Positions 1-7,561 of a DNA stretch of 64,000 bases are shown here, piece by piece. Location: NCBI GenBank assembly GCA_016188705.1, contig JACPHH010000028.1:1-64000 (forward strand), in the 5' to 3' direction. The position numbers and the translations under genes were made by a program. Below the pieces are notes generated by a model that saw only the letters and a program-made list of their open reading frames with translations, did no database searches and had not been told where the DNA came from. This stretch comes from Candidatus Peregrinibacteria bacterium (GTDB lineage Bacteria > Patescibacteriota > Gracilibacteria > UBA1369 > JACRIC01). Position 1 is the first letter of the stretch; each line of letters opens with the position of its first letter.

Positions 1-306
1 GACAATCGTTTTAAAATTTGTTTCCCAATACCACTCCTGAATAAAAATCGGCCCATTTTTTATTTCTTTTTCCGTGTAATATTTTTGCAAACTCGACTCT
101 TTCCAATAGAGATTTTTATTTTCGTTTGATTGTATAGTTTTTTTAAACAAAGGTTCTCCAAATTTTTCAATTATTTGCTGTTCATTCCATCCAATAATTG
201 TTTCATCAATTTTTGAGTATGATTTTATAAAAAAATAATACGCAAAAATAAAAATTAAAATAGTGAAAAGAACGAAAAAAAAGATGTATTGTATTATTTT
301 TTTCAT
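1..306 (-). CDS. Hypothetical membrane-anchored protein (3' end outside window)
   Basis: An open frame starts at ATG (304-306, minus) and runs 102 codons without a stop to the window edge, so the C-terminus is missing. The protein begins MKKIIQYIFFF and has one hydrophobic segment (about residues 4-28). A soluble part follows with the stretch IIGWNEQQIIEKFGEPLFKK, which resembles the 'G....ii..fG.P' motif of small lipoprotein-like SmpA/BamE-type folds. The next gene upstream has the same design (membrane anchor, then GMAEADLVQLLGPE), so the two may be distant paralogues. The function is unknown; the shared fold is my inference. Confidence 0.6.
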   Translation of the reverse strand, partial: MKKIIQYIFFFVLFTILIFIFAYYFFIKSYSKIDETIIGWNEQQIIEKFGEPLFKKTIQSNENKNLYWKESSLQKYYTEKEIKNGPIFIQEWYWETNFKTIV

Positions 307-419
307 TTTTTTTATTATAGCACTCAGTAAAAGCATTATGCAAAATAACCATCTATGCTCATTTTAAAGGCTTATTTTTTATTTTTTCAATTTCCTACTG
401 GCGACGGAGTTGAAATGAA

Positions 420-824
420 CTAATCCGTCATCACTTTAAATTCCTTAACTTTTCCATCTTCAATATCTAAAAGCAACCAAATGCTATCAATTGCAAATGC
501 TCCTGGTTCCGGTCCCATCCAATAAACGAGATCCCAATTTTTAAACTTATCGGTCTTACTTTCAGGTCCGAGGAGTTGAACAAGATCGGCTTCAGCCATC
601 CCGACTATTTTATATTTTTTTAAAAGGTCTTTATGCATTCTATAACGAATATCTTCATCAAATTTTGTTTCACCATTTTGCCATTCAGATGAATCAAACG
701 AAACCCATGATGTACGATATGGATAGAAAAAAACGAAATAAATAAAAAGTCCATACGCGAAACCAAAAACCAATAGAGATAACAACGTTCCTATGATGAT
801 TTTTTTAAATCGATTTTTTATCAT
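420..824 (-). CDS. Hypothetical membrane-anchored protein with SmpA-like motif
   Basis: This 134-residue protein has one N-terminal membrane segment (about residues 8-34) and then a soluble domain, probably outside the cytoplasmic membrane. The motif IVGMAEADLVQLLGPESK is typical of small SmpA/OmlA (BamE)-like domains, in which a helix precedes an LG.P turn and is followed by strands; here the strands would be WDLVYWMG and IWLLLDIEDGKVKEFKV. It is last but one in a minus-strand run of envelope genes, and the partial gene after it has a similar plan. The family assignment rests on the motif only and no function can be given. Confidence 0.6.
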   Translation of the reverse strand: MIKNRFKKIIIGTLLSLLVFGFAYGLFIYFVFFYPYRTSWVSFDSSEWQNGETKFDEDIRYRMHKDLLKKYKIVGMAEADLVQLLGPESKTDKFKNWDLVYWMGPEPGAFAIDSIWLLLDIEDGKVKEFKVMTD

Positions 825-954
825 ACTTTGTAATTAAAAAAATTTCTAAACATCATAACGAAATCGCATCAGAAAAAATGCCTTGATTCTAAATAAAGGG
901 GTTATAACCAACTCTTCCCATTTGCAATCGAAAAAACGTTTTTCAAAATCCCCC

Positions 955-1407
955 TTACTTATGATAAACGCGGGCAATAATCATGCCGCCAAAAATACTG
1001 ATAACAAAGGCTTCAATAGCCCAAACCCAAATAAGCATCAAGGGAACGTTAAAAAGAAGAAAGGTTGAAAATCCGCTTGAAATGCCCGAAATAAGAAAAA
1101 TAAGTATGCCGAAACACATGCCTTTTTCCGAAACGGTTCCATGAAGAGAAGTATGAATGATGCTATACACAAATGCCAAAACGATGCCTATAACCATTGA
1201 AAAGAAAAAAGACACGACAAAAAACACGGGAGGAGGCGGTCCAAAAGATGGCATCATGATAACGCTCCAAACTTCACGAGTAGTACCCAAAGTATAATAT
1301 CCCATTGAAAAAAGGGCCGACACGCTATGAACCACTTGAGCAAGAATGGCGTACAAAAATCCCAGAAGAACAATTTTCCCAAAACGTTTCATCTCGAACA
1401 TAAACAC
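955..1407 (-). CDS. Polytopic membrane protein of unknown function
   Basis: The 150-residue product has four predicted membrane helices (about residues 8-30, 60-85, 95-117 and 122-146), with a Pro-rich turn (GPPPP) before the second. No catalytic motif is visible. Starts at residue 1 or at the internal Met of MKRFGK are both possible. I do not recognise the family. It lies downstream of a cupredoxin gene in a same-strand run with DoxX and VKOR genes, so an envelope role is likely, but the sequence shows nothing more specific. Confidence 0.6.
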   Translation of the reverse strand: MFMFEMKRFGKIVLLGFLYAILAQVVHSVSALFSMGYYTLGTTREVWSVIMMPSFGPPPPVFFVVSFFFSMVIGIVLAFVYSIIHTSLHGTVSEKGMCFGILIFLISGISSGFSTFLLFNVPLMLIWVWAIEAFVISIFGGMIIARVYHK

Positions 1408-1522
1408 ATAATCTAAAAAAAATACGATTTATAAAAACTATAGCACTTGTAAAAATAATGTAAAAGAAAAAATGCTAAAAATATTTTGATAGGGTGAAAA
1501 TAAAAGTTGTTCACATAGAATT

Positions 1523-1987
1523 CTATTTCACCTCAATAGTTCCCGCGTCACCAGGATTCAAATGATTATGATATTTCCAGCTTCCTGAAACATCAAACGT
1601 GAACAACCAACTATCGTCCGGCTGAACGCCTTTGCAAGCATCAAAAGTACTGCCGAGACACCCGCCTGTTGTAGGATACGAACGATGACTTGGATGAATC
1701 GCTGAAGCTGTCCACATTGACCGCGAGCTTTGATTTTTAAAAATAACGGTTTCACCCTTTTTAATCCGTAAAGCCGCTGGCGAATAACCTGCGTCGGTAT
1801 ATATTACTAATTTTTTTTCCGTAACAGAATCTTCTCCTAAAGATGGCGGCAACGCCGAATTTGAGTATGTGGATGTATTTGAGTCCATAAGAAAAAATCC
1901 GCTCAACGCGATAACCAAAACAATAAAAATAATACTAACGATTTTATTTATACTAAAAACCCCCTTAAAAAACTTTGGCGCGCCCAT
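1523..1987 (-). CDS. Membrane-anchored cupredoxin-like protein
   Basis: An N-terminal membrane anchor (about residues 13-33) is followed by a linker and a plastocyanin/cupredoxin-type beta domain (about 58-154). Seen motifs are KKGETVIFKNQSSRSMWTAS, IHPSH, a Cys pair in GGCLG...DACKG, and the final strand WKYHNHLNPGDAGTIEV. Typical blue copper sites end in C-x(n)-H-x(n)-M; here the position of the usual Cys is occupied in YHNHLNP, so a classical type 1 site is not obvious and copper binding is unproven. The start overlaps the end of the DoxX-like gene by 40 bases, which implies translational coupling. A periplasm-facing copper or redox role is inferred from the fold and the neighbouring VKOR. 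Confidence 0.75.
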   Translation of the reverse strand: MGAPKFFKGVFSINKIVSIIFIVLVIALSGFFLMDSNTSTYSNSALPPSLGEDSVTEKKLVIYTDAGYSPAALRIKKGETVIFKNQSSRSMWTASAIHPSHRSYPTTGGCLGSTFDACKGVQPDDSWLFTFDVSGSWKYHNHLNPGDAGTIEVK

Positions 1988-2379
1988 GTCGTTATTTTTT
2001 GAAAAAAAGAAACCCGAGGCAGCATTGATTGAGGAAACGCGTCAATTACAAGCGCCAACGCCGCGACAAGAAGTCCAATATCCCGCACTGTTATATCAGT
2101 AATACCGCTTACCGTCAGAACAATAATAATATGAATGGAACCGACAAAAGCCGCGAGCCACGACAAAAAATCAAAAAGCAAAAAAGCACCGACAATAATA
2201 TCCAAAATGGCAGTCCCGATCATGGCTTTCTCCAAAGGAACAGGCAAAAGACCCGCCGCCCATGGCTGCAAATAGCCGCCCCAAGCCTCCGGAGTTTTAA
2301 AAATCAAAACGCCAATCCACAAAAAAGTGATTGCCAAACCGACTCTTAAAAAATGAAATGATGTTTTTTTCATGCTCAA
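1948..2379 (-). CDS. DoxX-like integral membrane protein
   Basis: This 143-residue protein has four hydrophobic helices (about residues 10-28, 45-70, 73-93 and 98-115). The pattern is LRVGLAITFLWIGVLIFKTP...W, then a Pro-rich loop, then GTAILDIIVGAFLLF, as in the small DoxX/DUF4149-like group. Members of the DoxX superfamily accompany thiol or thiosulfate redox systems, but many are uncharacterised. It sits between the VKOR gene (gap of 23 bases) and the cupredoxin gene (overlap), suggesting one envelope redox operon. The family call is moderately sure and the exact role is not known. Confidence 0.6.
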   Translation of the reverse strand: MSMKKTSFHFLRVGLAITFLWIGVLIFKTPEAWGGYLQPWAAGLLPVPLEKAMIGTAILDIIVGAFLLFDFLSWLAAFVGSIHIIIVLTVSGITDITVRDIGLLVAALALVIDAFPQSMLPRVSFFQKITTWARQSFLRGFLV

Positions 2380-2402
2380 ATTTTTTATATTAAATTTTTA
2401 TA

Positions 2403-2816
2403 TCAGAATTTAAGATTGCTTGCCAAAATTATAATCCCCATAAACCAAATGGTAAAGGCGGACATAAGACACCAAAAACACCAGGCTTTAATCACTCGCC
2501 ACTGAAGATAAGTAAAAACCAAAGACAGAACCGCTCCAATCAAAACAGAAAGTTTAAAAAGAAGCTCCCAAAACATCAGCGGTCCGATGCCGATGACCAA
2601 AAAACTTGAAATAAATGAAGCCGAAATATAGAACAACAAACCCAAAATATCATTTGGGATGATAAAAATTTTATTATATTTACTGTTTAAAACCAAAACG
2701 CAACTCTCTCCAATGGGGCAAACGGGTTTTTCATGTTCAATCCGCGTACGAATAAGATAGGCTGTTTCGCTTATGCCAATCGCCGAGAGTGTAAAAAGAA
2801 GCGCGAATGCTGTCAT
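2403..2816 (-). CDS. Vitamin K epoxide reductase (VKOR) family disulfide-forming protein
   Basis: VKOR homologues in bacteria reoxidise thioredoxin-like partners so that exported proteins gain disulfide bonds. They pass electrons to quinone. This 137-residue protein has four to five membrane helices and the two diagnostic Cys pairs: CPIGESC in the first loop and the redox centre WCFWC near residue 112. The signature S-K-Y-x(5)-IPNDILGLLFY between them also fits. The C-terminal thioredoxin domain found in many bacterial fusions is absent, so the partner must be a separate protein, not seen in this window. It forms a run with DoxX and cupredoxin genes. Confidence 0.85.
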   Translation of the reverse strand: MTAFALLFTLSAIGISETAYLIRTRIEHEKPVCPIGESCVLVLNSKYNKIFIIPNDILGLLFYISASFISSFLVIGIGPLMFWELLFKLSVLIGAVLSLVFTYLQWRVIKAWCFWCLMSAFTIWFMGIIILASNLKF

Positions 2817-2836
2817 TCCGTAATGTTAGGCGGTTA

Positions 2837-3193
2837 TTATTTTTTTGGATTTGGACCATATTTATTTTCTCCAGGGTTACTATCTTTAGCCATTAATACC
2901 ACTAACCAAATGAATCCAATCAATGGAATAAGGTTTATTAATAACATCCAGCCGCTTTTTCCAATATCGTGCAATCTTCTTACTGAAACAGCTAATACCG
3001 GAATAAAAACCGCCAAAGAATAAATACCAGACATTCCAAGACTTACTCCTAAATTGCGTTTAATAAATTCATCAATAATACTAAGCACGATGCTAATAAT
3101 TATATTGAATAAAATAAAATACCAATACTCGGCCCGTTGAGAACGTCCATTAAAAACGGCGTACTTCTTCAATGCTGATAGGTAATAATTCAT
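2837..3193 (-). CDS. DUF805 family membrane protein
   Basis: The 118 residues fit the DUF805 (YhaH) family closely: an N-terminal LKKYAVFNGRSQRAEYWYF, the central SVRRLHDIGKSGWMLLI, and a Pro-Leu-Ile-Gly loop before the final helix. Four membrane helices are predicted. The biochemical role of DUF805 is unknown. It is the first gene of the minus-strand envelope run, 20 bases upstream of the VKOR gene. Confidence 0.85.
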   Translation of the reverse strand: MNYYLSALKKYAVFNGRSQRAEYWYFILFNIIISIVLSIIDEFIKRNLGVSLGMSGIYSLAVFIPVLAVSVRRLHDIGKSGWMLLINLIPLIGFIWLVVLMAKDSNPGENKYGPNPKK

Positions 3194-3326
3194 GATATTT
3201 TAATTTTAAAAATTATGACGACCTTAATTGAGAAACATTAAAAAGGGCTTAAAAATTCCCTTAAAAATAATATACCAAAAAAAATAAAATTTTCAACCTT
3301 AGAAATTTTTTATTCCACTTAAAATT

Positions 3327-3340
3327 TAGGCAGTGTTCAC
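3327..3340 (-). repeat. Family C short repeat (GTGAACACTGCCTA)
   Basis: This 14-base motif occurs here on the minus strand and again, with at most one change, at 32366-32380, 51131-51145 and 60784-60797. All four copies are outside coding sequence or touch a stop codon. It lies just past the 3' end of tmRNA. The 51131 and 60784 copies share further upstream bases (AGAAAATTnTAT), so the unit is longer than the core. It may be the end of a decayed mobile element. Confidence 0.6.
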
Positions 3341-3353
3341 AGCGGTCAAACTT

Positions 3354-3795
3354 TGGTGGAGATGCCGGGAGTCGAACCCGGGTCCAAAGACGAAGAAGAA
3401 AAACCTCTACAATCATAGTTTGCTTTCATTGAGCCATTAAAAGATAAAAAACAAACGAAAAACCTTATAATGGCAAGTTCAAAATTTTCGTGATTTTGAC
3501 CGAACTTACAAATCAAAATCCTTATCCTGAAAAGTTACACCGTAAAGAAATTATCAGGAATCATTTCCCACGATGCTCGTCAGCCTCCATTAAGGGAGGC
3601 TGAAACGAGAAAAACCTTAGGCAAGAACTGGCACGGGAGCAAGAGCCTTGAGAGCCCTTACTGTTGCCATCTCACCAAAAGTTCGCAGATTTTCTGCACT
3701 TAATGCGCGCTGGACGGATTAAAGGTGGGACAGCGCGACCACCTGATTGCCATCTTTCCTCAAAAACATCTCTGTCGAAGCCAAATTACATCCCC
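3354..3795 (-). ncRNA. ssrA: Transfer-messenger RNA (tmRNA, SsrA)
   Basis: The 3' end reads as a tRNA-like T-arm and acceptor (GACTCCCGGCATCTCCACCA on the minus strand, CCA encoded at 3354-3356). The 5' end GGGGATG at 3795 pairs with CATCTCC to give a 7-bp acceptor stem with one G-U pair, followed by the typical TTGGCTTCGACAGAG. The tag frame begins at the resume codon GCA (3695-3697) after TTAAGT. It runs 26 codons, starting AENLRTFGEM and finishing LAPVPVLA, and stops at TAA (3617-3619). The tag is long and does not end in the usual ALAA. tmRNA with SmpB rescues stalled ribosomes and marks the product for proteolysis. A stable hairpin follows (GCCTCCCTTAATGGAGGC). Confidence 0.95.
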
Positions 3796-3815
3796 ATGTG
3801 TCAAAGAGCAAAAAA

Positions 3816-3843
3816 AGTATAGCAATAAAACCTTATTTGTAAA
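3816..3843 (-). promoter_or_regulatory. Predicted ssrA promoter
   Basis: On the minus strand a -35 TTTACA (3838-3843) and an extended -10 TGCTATACT (hexamer 3816-3821) are separated by 16 bases. Transcription would start near 3809, leaving a short leader for RNase P to remove before G3795. The outer bases of the -35 box coincide with the left end of the family A repeat. Confidence 0.5.
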
Positions 3844-4006
3844 GGAACCTCTGAAAAACGTAACTTCGTAACGAAATTTTACCATGTTGAGCGAAAAATG
3901 TGAAAAGCGACAAAGACGTATCAGATAAGATACGTTGAGGAGCTTTGAACATTTTGCAGCCAACATGGTAAAATTGCAGTAGATGGTAGGTTTTTCAGAG
4001 GTTCCT
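3843..4006. repeat. Family A structured repeat, copy 1 (164 bp)
   Basis: The ends are a 17-bp perfect inverted repeat (AGGAACCTCTGAAAAAC at 3843-3859, complement at 3990-4006). Inside are a box TTCGTAACGAAA, a stem pair AATTTTACCATGTTG (3875-3889) with CAACATGGTAAAATT (3961-3975), the box AGCGAAAA, a central hairpin CGTATC...GATACG, and TTGCAGCC / TTGCAGTAG. The same order of boxes appears at 57314-57483 and 58115-58282, where the stem sequence is different but still self-complementary. It has no coding capacity and resembles a MITE-like or REP-like element. Confidence 0.75.
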
Positions 4007-4172
4007 AAAGCGCGTCATGGGTACCGATGTCATAAAAAATAAACACCGCGCCATCTTTTCTATAAAGAGCTCTTAAATCATATCCGATAAAAATAGCTCG
4101 ATATCCAAAAAGTTTTCCGCCAAGAATATGATTTTTCAGTTTTGTATCAAAAGGATTACGCTCAAATAAAAA
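4005..4172 (-). pseudogene. Remnant of a RelE/YafQ-type toxin gene
   Basis: The minus-strand frame directly after the mfd stop codon encodes FLFERNPFDTKLKNHIL, then GYRAIFIGYDLRALY and a final IGTHDAL. This is the C-terminal two thirds of a YafQ/RelE-type mRNA interferase ('NPFD..L..H.L.G', 'R..Y', 'IGTHD'). The frame has no start codon: it runs back into the mfd coding region and stops at 4191-4193, so the N-terminus is gone and no antitoxin is present. The stop codon (4005-4007) is formed with the end of the family A repeat. It is probably a dead toxin-antitoxin remnant. Confidence 0.65.
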
Positions 4173-4174
4173 GC

Positions 4175-7100
4175 CTACAAATGTTTCTTTTTAGGCTTGC
4201 TTCCAAGCCGTTTCACGTTCTCTCGAAGCTCTGAAAACCAATTTACGCCCAAATCCTTGCTTTTAATTTTCAACTTGCTTCCGCTAATAATCCACTTGCT
4301 GTTATACTCAAGCATGTTAAAAATGTGTTCAGGCTTCATTTTGTCCGACATCGTCATCACAATTTGCCGCTGATCGGGATCGTGAATATTTTCAGCCTTA
4401 ATATTTGTAAGAAAAGCCTTTTTCGCCAAAATTTTCACTTCCAACACCCTGAAAAGATTACGCACTTCTCGCGGCATTTGTCCATAATCTTCCACGAGTT
4501 CGCCGGACAATTCATCAAGATATTCTTTATTATCCGCGGAAGCAAGCCGTTGATACACATTAATTTTCTCCTTCGTGTTAACGACATAATAATCAGGAAT
4601 AAAACAAGTAAGAGGAAGTTCAATCGACACGTCCGCGATTTCTTCAGTTTCCGCCCGCTTCCCTGCTTTCAAATCCTCAACGGCCTTATTGAGCATGCGC
4701 ATAAAATGACTCACTCCAACCACGTTAATGGCGCCATGCTGATTAACTCCCAAAATATCGCCTGCTCCGCGAATTTCAAGATCCTTCATGGCAATTTGAA
4801 AACCTGATCCCAATTCAGAAGCCTCAACAATGGCGCGAAGGCGTTTTTTAGCATCAAGAGGAAGTTTTTGCTGATGATAAAGAAAATAAGCATAAGCTTG
4901 CGTTCGACTTCGACCCACGCGACCTCTCAATTGATAAAGCTGCGCGAGTCCAAATCGTTCAGCGTTATTTACAATCAAAGTATTGGCATTTGGAAGATCA
5001 ATTCCATTTTCAATAATCGTGGAACTCACAAGAACATCATATTTACCATCTTTAAAATTAATAATAGCCTGTTCCAATTCGGAATTAGAAAGCTTTCCGT
5101 GAGCGACAATAAATTTTGCTTCAGGGATAAGAGTAGACAGGCGTTCCATGACGCCATCAATGGTTTGCACCCGATTATGAAGAAAATAAACCTGACCCTT
5201 TCGTGCGATTTCACGTAAAATCACGTCGCGCACAAGCTCATTTGAATACCTTCGAACCTCGGTAATAACGGGAAGCCTGCCCGGAGGCGGCGTGGTGATA
5301 GTGGTAATGTCGCGAATTTTATTAAGCGCGATATTCAGTGTTCTTGGAATCGGCGTCGCGGTAAGAGTCATGATATCTACTTCTTTTCGAAGATGTTTAA
5401 GGGTTTCTTTCTGCTTCACCCCAAACCGCTGCTCTTCATCAATAATAACAAGACCAAGGTCTTTAAATTTAATATCGCTTTGAAGGAGTCGATGCGTTCC
5501 AATAATAATATCGACCTCGCCTCGTTCCAAACGACATAAAATATCTTTTTGTTCTTTTTTACTTTTAAAGCGCGAAAGCATTTCCACCCTGACATGAAAA
5601 TCATTCATTCTTTTTGTAAAAGAATGATAGTGCTGATCCGCCAAAATAGTAATAGGTGAAATAAGCGCGACCTGTTTGCCGTTTTGAACCGCCTTAAAAC
5701 TTGCCCTCATGGCCACTTCCGTTTTTCCAAATCCAACGTCTCCACAAATAAGCCTATCCATTGGCTTAGCTTTTTCCATGTCGGCCTTAACGTCAAGAAT
5801 GGCTTTCACTTGACCGGGAGTCTCTTCGTAAGGAAAAGTTTTTTCAAATTTTTCCTGGTCAGGGACGTCTTGTTTAAAAGCAAATCCTTTCGCTTGTTGC
5901 CGACCGGCGTACAATTCCAAAAGCTCTTGAGCGATTTTTTCCGTTTCTTTGCGAACTTTATTCGTAACAGTAGCCCATTCAGCCGAACCAAGCCGCGTTA
6001 ATTTTGGAGCGCCTTCCGACGCGCCTATATACTTATTAACTTTATCAGCCTGATCAATTGGAACAAAAAGCTTATCATTTTCCGCGTAGCCGATTTTTAA
6101 ATATTCCCGCGTTACGTTATCAACGGTTCGTTTCTCCAAGCCCTGATACATGCCAATACCATGGTCTGAATGAACCACGTAATCGTTTACGCGAAGACTT
6201 GTAAGAAAATCGAGATACACTTTTTGTGAAGACTGGGCTCGTTTGCGCTCCTTAAAACTCATAATCTCCTTATCCGTCATGACAAGAATCTTCTCGTGCG
6301 GATTTTGAAAGGCATAAGGATACGTATCTTCTTTATCGATTTCTAAAAGAAAAATTCCATCTTTCTCTTGCTGGGACGCCATTACATGAAATGGAATATT
6401 TTTTTCATCAAAAATCGCCTTCATTTCATTAAAGTTTTTCGTAAAAAAAAGAATTTTCCAATTCGTCTGTTGCTTCTCGCGAAAATCATTCAAAAGATCA
6501 TGCAAAGAATAATACCGAAGAACAGAAAGATAATGAAGGTTTTCGTGGCGATCGCCTTCTTCAAAAAATGACGTAAAGCTTAAGGAATGAAATTGCTCTT
6601 TTCTTTGCTTAAACACGGTGTCAAAAAGCTCAGAAAACTCATCAATGGCCTCAATTTCATCATCAATAACAAGCGTTTCTTTTGGTAAATAATCCATAAG
6701 ACAACTACGAGAAAAATCACCATTCACGGGATATATTTCTAAATGAGTCAATTCCGTAAGGTGCGACTGTGTTGTTTTATCAATTAACATCATTTTACCA
6801 AGTTGATCAAAGTCAGCCTCAATCACCACGGGACTCTCCATGTTCACGGGAAAAATCGACAAAACTCCTCCTTGCCGAAAATACTTTCCTTTATCTAAAA
6901 CCATGTCTTCTGAAACCTCATATCCACGATCAATAAGTTGTTCAAAAAGATCCATAATCGGCATATTATCACCCTTTTTAAGAGTAATAACCCTTTGAAT
7001 AATTTCATCATAAAGAGGAACTGTTTGAAAAAGGGAAGTATAGGAAAAAACAATAATAACCCGATCGCTATTTTGAAGAAGAGAAAGTGTTTCCAAAAGC

Positions 7101-7411
7101 CTCATTTGATTTATTTTTTCCTTTTCTTTATTCCCCTCTTGATTTAAGTCAAGCTCCAGGCTGTAAACAGGAATATCTGTCCACATATGAAGAGAATGAA
7201 TAACATTTTCTTGTTCTGAAAAATTATTTACTCCCCAAAAAATCTTTTTTATTCCTTTGTCGCGCCGAAGAATATCGGAAATAATAAAAACTTTCGCGGA
7301 AAAATTTGAAACGCCGGAAAGGCTGATATTTTTAAATGCTTGAAAAAAAGAAAAAACTTTCAAATTATACTCATCCCCAAAAAGCGCGATAAGGTTTTTT
7401 AAAGCTAGCAA
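4175..7411 (-). CDS. mfd: Transcription-repair coupling factor Mfd
   Basis: Mfd removes RNA polymerase stalled at DNA lesions and recruits UvrA. The 1078-residue length is normal. The order is a UvrB-like N-terminal module, the RNA-polymerase-interacting Tudor-like domain (about 415-480, with DYVVHSDHGIGMYQGL), then the SF2/RecG-like translocase. That part has Walker A GDVGFGKTEVA, the DEEQ box in IDEEQRFGVKQKE, motif III LTATPIPRTL and motif VI QLRGRVGRS. A C-terminal TRCF domain follows. The gene stands alone between dnaN and the tmRNA region on the same strand. Its TAG stop is followed at once by the toxin remnant. Confidence 0.97.
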   Translation of the reverse strand: MLALKNLIALFGDEYNLKVFSFFQAFKNISLSGVSNFSAKVFIISDILRRDKGIKKIFWGVNNFSEQENVIHSLHMWTDIPVYSLELDLNQEGNKEKEKINQMRLLETLSLLQNSDRVIIVFSYTSLFQTVPLYDEIIQRVITLKKGDNMPIMDLFEQLIDRGYEVSEDMVLDKGKYFRQGGVLSIFPVNMESPVVIEADFDQLGKMMLIDKTTQSHLTELTHLEIYPVNGDFSRSCLMDYLPKETLVIDDEIEAIDEFSELFDTVFKQRKEQFHSLSFTSFFEEGDRHENLHYLSVLRYYSLHDLLNDFREKQQTNWKILFFTKNFNEMKAIFDEKNIPFHVMASQQEKDGIFLLEIDKEDTYPYAFQNPHEKILVMTDKEIMSFKERKRAQSSQKVYLDFLTSLRVNDYVVHSDHGIGMYQGLEKRTVDNVTREYLKIGYAENDKLFVPIDQADKVNKYIGASEGAPKLTRLGSAEWATVTNKVRKETEKIAQELLELYAGRQQAKGFAFKQDVPDQEKFEKTFPYEETPGQVKAILDVKADMEKAKPMDRLICGDVGFGKTEVAMRASFKAVQNGKQVALISPITILADQHYHSFTKRMNDFHVRVEMLSRFKSKKEQKDILCRLERGEVDIIIGTHRLLQSDIKFKDLGLVIIDEEQRFGVKQKETLKHLRKEVDIMTLTATPIPRTLNIALNKIRDITTITTPPPGRLPVITEVRRYSNELVRDVILREIARKGQVYFLHNRVQTIDGVMERLSTLIPEAKFIVAHGKLSNSELEQAIINFKDGKYDVLVSSTIIENGIDLPNANTLIVNNAERFGLAQLYQLRGRVGRSRTQAYAYFLYHQQKLPLDAKKRLRAIVEASELGSGFQIAMKDLEIRGAGDILGVNQHGAINVVGVSHFMRMLNKAVEDLKAGKRAETEEIADVSIELPLTCFIPDYYVVNTKEKINVYQRLASADNKEYLDELSGELVEDYGQMPREVRNLFRVLEVKILAKKAFLTNIKAENIHDPDQRQIVMTMSDKMKPEHIFNMLEYNSKWIISGSKLKIKSKDLGVNWFSELRENVKRLGSKPKKKHL

Positions 7412-7561
7412 AGAATATAAAAAAAATAATAAATAAATTTATTAAGACTTCTTGGGGTTTTCAGGCTTATTCATATTTAATCTCGATTACAACACCTAAA
7501 AACTATTGAAAAAGGTGATTTTATAAAAAACAAAATACTAAAAATTGTTTATATAAAATAA

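Noticed and set aside
883-1068. 61-codon plus-strand frame
   Set aside because: It runs across the 3' end of the minus-strand membrane protein and looks like random low-complexity translation.
3760-3966. 68-codon minus-strand frame near tmRNA
   Set aside because: It lies over the tmRNA 5' end and the family A repeat, both of which explain the sequence.
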